NCBI GenBank assembly: GCA_044448905.1
Contig: JBIOHJ010000085.1
Coordinates: forward strand, 1 to 14,569
Direction: 5' to 3'
DNA length: 14,569 nt
Source of the DNA: JBIOHJ01 sp044448905
GTDB lineage: Bacteria > Bacteroidota > Bacteroidia > AKYH767-A > OLB10
The notes beneath the pieces are model-generated. The model was not told the origin of the DNA and did not search any database. It worked only from the letters and a program-made list of their open reading frames with translations. Shown one piece after another: positions 6,471-12,605 of this stretch. Within the stretch, counting starts at the first letter, position 1. The number at the start of each line of letters is the position of its first letter. Position numbers and translations under genes: made by a program.

Positions 6471-7928
6471 TTACTCTTTTATCGGGTTAGCCATCCTGCG
6501 AATCAGCGCTTCGTCAAGCTTAACAAAAGATAATACCGGGTGGCTGCCATTATTGCGCACATTAAATTCGTCCCACAAATCGGTAATGCGTTTTATTTTT
6601 TTGCGGTAATCAGCGGGCTTTAATGCCGATTTTAAAAGCTTAAGAAATATGCGGGTAGATTGCCATTCGGCTTCGTTTTCTTTTATCTGCCTCTTAAGAC
6701 TCGAAATAATCTGCAGGCATAGACTGTCTTCGCCTAAAATACAATATTGCAATGCCTGGAATAATTTACATTCCACATCGGTAAATAAATATTTTTTGAG
6801 CGACATGGTGTTTCTCAATTCATTGATGGTTCTTGCTGCACCCGAAAAATCTTTCTGATAAAATTTCGAGACAGCTATAAATTTTTTGAAACTTACATAG
6901 TGAAACACTTCGTTGCCGTCAATTTCAACGCTGGTTTGCAGTGTTTCAGTTTGGTCAGACAAGGCATCGGCTGAATTATCAATAAGGAATTTTTCGATTT
7001 TTGAATTCAAAAACTGAACAAGATAAAAATTATGGATGTGGCGTGTACATAATTCAGAAATGCCCGGTTTTATTTTTTCACAGTAATATTCGGCACGCAC
7101 TGTATTCCCTGTTTTCGAATAATACTCGAAATAAAGAAAGTCAACAACAAAACGGATGTTCTGATAATACGTATCCTGGGTATATTTTTCAAAAATAGAG
7201 GTGATTTTTTTCAGTGTTTCTTCAATTTCAAGCTCTTTTGATTTGAGGCTTTGGCGTTTCTCCAATACATTGCACTGGTAACAGGTATTAACAATACTAT
7301 AAATTACAAACAAGCGGTGCGAATCGTACATTTCGCAAATGTTCGACAGTTCGCGCTTGATAACTACAATTTCTTCGAGGGCTTCCTGTTCAAAGGTGAG
7401 CAGGTAAATGCCCATCTTACGCATAAACTGGTTGAATAGCCCTTCGGCTTTAGCTACCGCTAACGCAAAGGCTACGTGCTTTTTATAAAGGTTTTCGTAA
7501 TGATTAAAATCATCAGTATAAAGATGCAATTGTGCCAGGGTTTTATAAACCACAATAAGTTCGCTTGATAGGTCATACTCGATAAGCTGCTTTTCGAGAT
7601 CAATTAATGAACGGATTGAAAATTCGCGATTCGTACCCATCAAATGTGCGGGCGCTTTGCTAACTTCCTGCATTAAAATATTAACAGGGCTTTGCACATT
7701 TTTAGAAAGGATGGATGCAATTTTGGTATTTAAGCGCGACTTTAAAGTATAATATGCGCTGGGGTTTACCTGGAGCATTTCCATCATTTCGCTGTCGTCT
7801 ATATCGCGGGTGCGTGATGTTTCGAGCACCATAAATGGTTTGTTTTTCTTTTTGCCTGCAACCAGCGAAATAAGTTCCTGGTATTGTTCTTCGGTTAATT
7901 TTTTGATGGTTTTGTTTAAGATTTCCAT
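6471..7928 (-). CDS. Uncharacterised 485-aa protein, mostly helical, no signal peptide
   Basis: I do not recognise a named family. The protein lacks a signal peptide or membrane segment and appears cytoplasmic. The N-terminal 75 residues are charged and include a well-formed block, TRDIDDSEMMEMLQVNPSAY (about 39-58), followed by YTLKSRLNTKIASIL, which looks like a small helical module that could bind nucleic acid or protein. From about 110 onward it is a chain of amphipathic helices rich in Leu, Tyr, Phe and Lys (for example LAQLHLYTDDFNHYENLYKK and CKLFQALQYCILGEDSLCLQ) with spacing like TPR-type helical repeats. A perfect 14-base palindrome lies 24 bases upstream of the ATG at 7928. It converges with the receiver gene, which hints at signalling but proves nothing. 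Confidence 0.75.
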   Translation of the reverse strand: MEILNKTIKKLTEEQYQELISLVAGKKKNKPFMVLETSRTRDIDDSEMMEMLQVNPSAYYTLKSRLNTKIASILSKNVQSPVNILMQEVSKAPAHLMGTNREFSIRSLIDLEKQLIEYDLSSELIVVYKTLAQLHLYTDDFNHYENLYKKHVAFALAVAKAEGLFNQFMRKMGIYLLTFEQEALEEIVVIKRELSNICEMYDSHRLFVIYSIVNTCYQCNVLEKRQSLKSKELEIEETLKKITSIFEKYTQDTYYQNIRFVVDFLYFEYYSKTGNTVRAEYYCEKIKPGISELCTRHIHNFYLVQFLNSKIEKFLIDNSADALSDQTETLQTSVEIDGNEVFHYVSFKKFIAVSKFYQKDFSGAARTINELRNTMSLKKYLFTDVECKLFQALQYCILGEDSLCLQIISSLKRQIKENEAEWQSTRIFLKLLKSALKPADYRKKIKRITDLWDEFNVRNNGSHPVLSFVKLDEALIRRMANPIKE

Positions 7929-7951
7929 AATGAATTTGATTTATTTGGGAT

Positions 7952-7965
7952 ATCTTACGTAAGAT
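7952..7965. promoter_or_regulatory. Perfect 14-base palindrome upstream of the 485-aa gene, possible operator
   Basis: ATCTTACGTAAGAT is a perfect palindrome centred 31 bases upstream of the ATG at 7928, where a dimeric regulator could act. About one perfect 14-base palindrome is expected by chance in a window of this length, so only its position argues for function. No Bacteroidota -7 box was found beside it. Confidence 0.3.
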
Positions 7966-8081
7966 TTAAGGAAAAGTTATGGTTTTTTAAATTTTTTTTA
8001 AGAGCTTACCTGCTATGGATATTCAGGGTTATTTAAATGCAAAAATTCATTGTCAAAATCTTAAACAAAAACATGAATAAC

Positions 8082-8116
8082 AAAAAATAAGGCATCCTTC
8101 AATTGACGGATGCCTT
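8082..8116 (-). terminator. Intrinsic terminator of the TonB-dependent receptor gene
   Basis: On the minus strand AAGGCATCC pairs with GGATGCCTT (8108-8116 and 8089-8097) around a 10-base loop, followed by A and six T residues (8087-8082). It begins 29 bases after the receptor stop codon at 8145, so it is a standard rho-independent terminator for that gene. The plus-strand reading has only a weak T run. Confidence 0.88.
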
Positions 8117-8144
8117 TAAAAATAAACCTAAAAAAACTATATCT

Positions 8145-10388
8145 TCAATAATGAAACCGTAAAGCCCCGAAAACATTTCTTCCCGGTGCATTAATTCCAG
8201 AAGCAAATGTGCGGTATTGCGTATCGAAAATATTATCTACCCCAGCCTTTACGGTGAGAAACTTGTTCAATTTGTATGAAAGATGCAGGTTTAAGGTATA
8301 CCATGCGGGCATACCATCAGGAGTTGCATACTGAAGATTGTCTTCTCCTCCGCCATAATCTTTAAGCTGTTTTTTGTCGCTGTAAAGGACAAAGAACTCA
8401 GAAAAGAATTTGCCGTTATCATAAGCGAACGATGCGCGTGCACCCAAAGGCGGAATATGGTCGAGCGGAGAATTAGAAGTATCGGTCTGCACCCTTCCAT
8501 ATGTGTAATTAATCCCAACCGAAAACCTGAAGTGGTCACTAAGTCTTGAAACAAGGTTTGAAGAAAAACCATAAATGTAGGCCCGGTTTTTATTTTGCAT
8601 TGCATACACCTGCGACATTACCCCGTCATACATGATTGAATCCTGGCCATTGAACTGAAACGAATCTACTACAGCCACATCGCGGAAAGTGGTGTAGTAA
8701 AAAGCATTTTCCCAACGCGTTTTGTTGTTTATTATTTTGGTTATGCCCAGTTCGTAGTTAATCGTTTTCTCCGGCTTCAAATCCTCATTCGGTACAATCA
8801 CTCCGCCCGATGGCGGTTCAAATATTTTTGTCAAATCATCCACATTGGGTACGCGGAAACCAGTTGACAACAGCAAAGAAACTTTCAAATCATCCGTTGG
8901 GGAATGTATAACTCCAACGCTTCCCGAGTAAACAGGTGTATTTTGCTCAATAGTTGTGTACGGAAGTGCAGCAGGCAAAGTACCCGGAATGTGAACGGTA
9001 TCATCAATTGTCGATTTCAACATGGAATATCCACCGCGCAATCCATCGGTAATTGTAATTTGGTCATTGACTATCCAAGTATGAGAAACATAAACAGCAA
9101 AATTGTTCATCGTATTGTCACCGTTAAAGTAACGGGTATCCCAGTTACCCACGCTTCCTGTATCAAGAACAATATTTCTTCTTTCGGCTGTTGATTTCAC
9201 AGTATTCAATTGCCCGTCAAAACCAAAGCGCACATTATGCTTTGCAGTTATTTTCTGAAAATCGAGATTGGCTCCGATTACGCTTACATCTTCAATACGG
9301 TGGGTGATATACCTGCTTCCGAAGTTGCGATTATGACGGCTCTCCTGCAGCATCTGGTAATTAACCCCGGCATGAATATTAAGCTTCGAAGGATTCTTAA
9401 TATTCATATCATACGCAGCAAGCAAGCGTTCTTGCGGACCATAATACCACTCAGCGGAAGCAAGCCCGGTTGATGCTGAAGGGTCGGTTAACCTGTCGTA
9501 ACGCGGAACATCATCCGGGTTGTTTGAATACTGGACATTCAGCCCGTGCGATAGCTTTTCGTTTTGCTGGTAAAGAAATTTTTGCATGATATCATATTGG
9601 CTGTATGCACTTCCAACCTGGAGATAGCGGTTACTGTTTTTTATAAGCGTGTCTTTTGCTGCATCATCCACTATCCCAATGTGCTCAACATAATATGTGC
9701 GCTCACCGTAGGCAGTCTCAGATAAAGGGTTCTGATTTTTTCCGCTCATTAAATCATCAAACTTTGAATAGCTGAACGAAGTAAGCGAAGCGAATTTTTT
9801 AGTTCCGTAATTAAAATCCAAATGCCCGGTCATTGCTTGGGCTGCACTTTGATACCGTGAAAACGCATTTGCTTTTATAATTGAATTCTGCTCACCGGTT
9901 GCCAGCGATGGTTTTATGGTATACATATGAATGACACCTCCTAATGCATCGCTGCCGTAAATAGTGGAAGAAGGTCCGTACAAAATTTCAACGCGCTCAA
10001 AGCTGTTGTTGTCGGTTTTGATAACGTCCTGCAGGTGGCCTGCACGAAAAATCAAATTATTTAAACGAACTCCGTCAATGTACAATCCAATACGACTCGC
10101 TTCAAACCCGCGAAGCACCGGGCTGCCACCGCCAAACTGACTTTTCTGCACATGGATTCCTGCACTTTGAATAAGCTCGGCAGTACTCATAGCTTGTGCA
10201 TTCTCAATTTCCTTTGCATTCAGGGATTGCATTTGCTGTGGAACAGTTCTTTTTGTTTCCTCAACTTTATTGGCAGAAATAACCACTTCATTTATATTGA
10301 TTGACTTTGTGGTGTCAGGCTGTTCCTGCGCATTTACTATTGCCTGGGTAGTAATCAGCAGGCAAGTTGATAAATATATTTTTTTCAT
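8145..10388 (-). CDS. TonB-dependent outer-membrane receptor (plug + barrel; possibly heme or iron uptake)
   Basis: A 747-aa protein with a signal peptide cleaved after VNA (residue 20) and a TonB-box-like NEVVIS at 33-38. The plug domain spans about 45-157, with SPVLRGFEASRIGLYIDGVR at 89-108 and FERVEILYGPSSTIYGSDALGGVI at 130-153. A roughly 590-residue 22-strand barrel follows, including LKPEKTINYELGI and the closing KAGVDNIFDTQYRT with a terminal aromatic residue (FHY). It lacks the N-terminal carboxypeptidase-like domain of SusC-type polymer receptors, so a small chelate such as a siderophore, heme or metal complex is more likely. The plug resembles the hemoglobin/transferrin-receptor group, but no heme genes are nearby, so the substrate is open. 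It follows the 163-aa gene by 94 bases and ends at a strong terminator. Confidence 0.93.
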   Translation of the reverse strand: MKKIYLSTCLLITTQAIVNAQEQPDTTKSININEVVISANKVEETKRTVPQQMQSLNAKEIENAQAMSTAELIQSAGIHVQKSQFGGGSPVLRGFEASRIGLYIDGVRLNNLIFRAGHLQDVIKTDNNSFERVEILYGPSSTIYGSDALGGVIHMYTIKPSLATGEQNSIIKANAFSRYQSAAQAMTGHLDFNYGTKKFASLTSFSYSKFDDLMSGKNQNPLSETAYGERTYYVEHIGIVDDAAKDTLIKNSNRYLQVGSAYSQYDIMQKFLYQQNEKLSHGLNVQYSNNPDDVPRYDRLTDPSASTGLASAEWYYGPQERLLAAYDMNIKNPSKLNIHAGVNYQMLQESRHNRNFGSRYITHRIEDVSVIGANLDFQKITAKHNVRFGFDGQLNTVKSTAERRNIVLDTGSVGNWDTRYFNGDNTMNNFAVYVSHTWIVNDQITITDGLRGGYSMLKSTIDDTVHIPGTLPAALPYTTIEQNTPVYSGSVGVIHSPTDDLKVSLLLSTGFRVPNVDDLTKIFEPPSGGVIVPNEDLKPEKTINYELGITKIINNKTRWENAFYYTTFRDVAVVDSFQFNGQDSIMYDGVMSQVYAMQNKNRAYIYGFSSNLVSRLSDHFRFSVGINYTYGRVQTDTSNSPLDHIPPLGARASFAYDNGKFFSEFFVLYSDKKQLKDYGGGEDNLQYATPDGMPAWYTLNLHLSYKLNKFLTVKAGVDNIFDTQYRTFASGINAPGRNVFGALRFHY

Positions 10389-10435
10389 GAATTTATTTTT
10401 TATTGGTTAGGAATTAAATAAAATATACATACACC

Positions 10436-10457
10436 CTGCTTAAATTTTACAAAGCAG
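10436..10457 (-). other. Small hairpin in the leader of the TonB receptor gene
   Basis: CTGCTT (10436-10441) and AAGCAG (10452-10457) form a 6-base stem with a 10-base loop, 48-69 bases upstream of the receptor ATG. No T-tract follows on the minus strand, so it is not a typical terminator of the 163-aa gene. It may be a leader structure, an operator half-pair or chance. Confidence 0.2.
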
Positions 10458-10482
10458 AGCGTATAGTTAAATCAAAAAAAAA

Positions 10483-10974
10483 TTAAACCCGGGGTGGCGG
10501 AGATTTTTGCTTATTCAGCAATTGAGTTTCAGAAAAAACGAAGTGTGAAAATACATTAGTGCATGTAGCGTAAAAACTAATTTCGGATGATGGCATCAGC
10601 CGGTCGCAGAGGAATGAAAAAATCTTTAAAGGAGCATTTGATTGTTTTCCCTTCCCCATCAGCCCTGAAATCATCCGGATAATTTCATCTTCCTCCTCGT
10701 CATATATGCAGTAAATAGATGCTGTTTGATTTTTAATTTCAACTTTCGAAATATCATACATCTTACCCTGCCATCTCAATTCATGCCTGCCCTCTTTCAC
10801 CCTGTTAAATGCACTCACCGGCATTGTCAATATTTCAGTGTATGACCTCTGATGTATCTTCGAATTCATTTCTGCATAATTCACTTGCTGCATGATAAAT
10901 AAAAACAAGCATCCTCCTGCTACAAAAAAGAGAAATATTGTTGCTAATGTAATCGCTATTATTTTATTCGTCAT
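10483..10974 (-). CDS. Uncharacterised 163-aa membrane-anchored protein upstream of the TonB receptor
   Basis: The ATG at 10974 gives MTNKIIAITLATIFLFF; the longer frame would start at a TTG at 10986 and adds only four residues. Residues 4-28 form one membrane helix. AGGC within it resembles a lipobox, but the hydrophobic run continues after the Cys, so an uncleaved anchor is more likely. The remaining 130 residues should be periplasmic, with a middle block of beta character (HELRWQGKMYDISKVEIKNQ, then ASIYCIYDEEEDEII) and a C-terminus ending in SPPPRV. I recall short proteins with Pro-rich ends of this kind next to TonB receptors in Bacteroidota, but know no assigned function. It is on the same strand as the receptor, 94 bases ahead, so a shared uptake role is plausible. 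Confidence 0.7.
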   Translation of the reverse strand: MTNKIIAITLATIFLFFVAGGCLFLFIMQQVNYAEMNSKIHQRSYTEILTMPVSAFNRVKEGRHELRWQGKMYDISKVEIKNQTASIYCIYDEEEDEIIRMISGLMGKGKQSNAPLKIFSFLCDRLMPSSEISFYATCTNVFSHFVFSETQLLNKQKSPPPRV

Positions 10975-11063
10975 TGGAGTCTGCAAGTTTACAGCTTTTT
11001 AAAGTATGTAACAAATTGGTTTTTTCACCAAGTCATAAATCCTTTCTAATTTTATCGCCTCTT

Positions 11064-11804
11064 ATGGGATATTTATTTGAAATAGGCCGCTACTGGATTT
11101 TTATCAAAGGGCTGTTTACAAAACCTGAACGGTTTAAGATTTACCTGAAACAGGTTTTTACCGAAATGGAAAGCATGGGCGTTGGTTCGGTAGGAATTGT
11201 TGCCATTAATTCTGTTTTTATGGGAGCGGTTATTACCATTCAAAGCGCTTATAATATTGTAAACCCGCTGGTGCCTTTATCAGCAATAGGAATTGTTGCG
11301 CGCGATAGTATTATTATCGAGTTCGCTCCAACGGTAATTATGATGGTGCTGGCAGGAAAAATCGGTTCGAGCATTGCTTCAGAAATCGGAACCATGCGTG
11401 TAACCGAGCAGATAGACGCGCTTGAAATCATGGGCATCAATTCATCAAGTTATTTAGTGGTGCCTAAAATTGTTGCTTCAATTTTTATCCTTCCGTTTGT
11501 TGTTCTCATCAGCATGGCTATGGGTATTTTTGGAGGATGGGTAGCCGGTGATCTGAGCGGTGCCTGCCCTTCGGCTGAGTATATAAAAGGGTTGCAGGAT
11601 TCATTTCTTCCGTTCAATATCACATTTGCTTTAATCAAAACCATAATCTTCGCATATCTCATCACCAGCATTTCGTCATTCCAGGGATATTATACACAGG
11701 GCGGTGCATTGGAGGTTGGCAGATCAAGCACCAAGGCTGTTGTGTACAGCAACATTTTTATTCTTATATTCGATTACATCTGCACTCAATTATTATTGGC
11801 ATGA
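11064..11804 (+). CDS. mlaE: MlaE-family ABC transporter permease (lipid transport)
   Basis: A 246-aa membrane protein from the ATG at 11064. The frame is open back to 10974, but the family N-terminus starts at MGYLFEIGRYW and the family length (about 245 aa) fits, so the extension is rejected. Conserved MlaE features are the N-terminal interface helix, VGIVAINSVFMGAVITIQSA, and the signature SSIASEIGTMRVTEQIDALE (about residues 100-119), followed by about four more membrane helices. MlaE is the permease of the Mla-type phospholipid transporter that maintains outer-membrane lipid asymmetry. Its stop overlaps the mlaF start by four bases (ATGA), so they are translationally coupled. It is divergent from the 163-aa gene, with about 90 bases between starts. 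No MCE/MlaD, MlaC or MlaB gene is visible. Confidence 0.93.
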   Translation: MGYLFEIGRYWIFIKGLFTKPERFKIYLKQVFTEMESMGVGSVGIVAINSVFMGAVITIQSAYNIVNPLVPLSAIGIVARDSIIIEFAPTVIMMVLAGKIGSSIASEIGTMRVTEQIDALEIMGINSSSYLVVPKIVASIFILPFVVLISMAMGIFGGWVAGDLSGACPSAEYIKGLQDSFLPFNITFALIKTIIFAYLITSISSFQGYYTQGGALEVGRSSTKAVVYSNIFILIFDYICTQLLLA

Positions 11805-12550
11805 TTGAAGGAACTAATATTTCGAAAAGTTTTAACGGCAAAATAGTGCTCGATGATATTTCGTGTTCGTTTGAGCCGGGAAAAATAAATCTCATTATTG
11901 GCGGAAGCGGTTCGGGAAAAACGGTGTTGATGAAATGCCTGGTAGGATTGTATGATGTGGATGAAGGAAAAGTTTTGTACGATGGAAGAAATTTTTCTGC
12001 ACTCTCGCATAAAGAACGCAAACCCATCCAGCAGGAAATAGGAATGGTGTTCCAGGGAGGAGCTTTGTTCGATTCGCTGACGGTTGAACGGAATGTAATG
12101 TTTCCGCTTTACATGTTTTCGGATTTGAGCGTTACGGAAAGGCGCGACCGTGCGAACTTTTGTTTGAAGCGTGTGAATTTGGAAAATGTAAATCATCTTT
12201 TCCCATCCGAGTTAAGCGGTGGAATGAAAAAACGTGTGGCTATTGCCCGCGCCATTGCAAACAATCCGAAATATCTTTTTTGCGATGAGCCTAACTCAGG
12301 GCTTGACCCGCGCACTGCTTTGGTAATTGATAAGCTGATTGAAGAAATTACCGAAGAATTTAAAACCACCACCATCATAAATACTCACGATATGAATTCG
12401 GTTACCGAAATAGGTCAGAAAACTGTTTTTATTTATAAAGGAAAAAAATGGTGGGAAGGCAGCGCTGCCGATTTGATGAAAAGCGATAATAAAGAACTGA
12501 ATGATTTTGTTTTTGCGAGCAAGATGATGCAATCGCTCAAGAAGGGTTGA
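11801..12550 (+). CDS. mlaF: MlaF-family ABC transporter ATPase (lipid transport)
   Basis: A 249-aa ATPase with every ABC motif intact: Walker A GGSGSGKT at 34-41 (K40), Q-loop Q85 in GMVFQGGALFDSLTV, signature LSGGM at 138-142, Walker B YLFCDE at 158-163 with catalytic E163, D-loop SGLDP at 166-170, and H-loop H196 in NTHDM. The Q-loop context FQGGALFDSLTV and signature LSGGMKKRVAIARA are characteristic of the MlaF/Mkl subfamily. It powers lipid movement through the MlaE permease encoded immediately upstream, with a 4-base overlap. The C-terminus lacks the extension some MlaF proteins use to bind MlaB, although I cannot rule out a divergent one. The next gene starts about 55 bases downstream and is unrelated. 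Confidence 0.95.
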   Translation: MIEGTNISKSFNGKIVLDDISCSFEPGKINLIIGGSGSGKTVLMKCLVGLYDVDEGKVLYDGRNFSALSHKERKPIQQEIGMVFQGGALFDSLTVERNVMFPLYMFSDLSVTERRDRANFCLKRVNLENVNHLFPSELSGGMKKRVAIARAIANNPKYLFCDEPNSGLDPRTALVIDKLIEEITEEFKTTTIINTHDMNSVTEIGQKTVFIYKGKKWWEGSAADLMKSDNKELNDFVFASKMMQSLKKG

Positions 12551-12605
12551 AAATATCAAACAACCTTGAGCATTGAACTTTTTTATTACATTTGATTGTT
12601 ATTTC

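Noticed and set aside
8904..9473. Plus-strand open frames opposite the TonB receptor
   Set aside because: They are antisense to an intact receptor with continuous homology-like features and show no domain of their own.
10895..10974. Lipoprotein call for the 163-aa protein based on AGGC
   Set aside because: Hydrophobic residues continue for about ten positions after the Cys, so it is better explained as a transmembrane helix.
10974..11063. 30-residue N-terminal extension of MlaE from a TTG at 10974
   Set aside because: It would overlap the start of the divergent 163-aa gene, and the family N-terminus and length fit the ATG at 11064.
11786..12196. 136-codon open frame on the minus strand opposite mlaF
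   Set aside because: It lies wholly antisense to a clear ATPase and reads as low-complexity, His/Arg/Phe-rich sequence without any motif.
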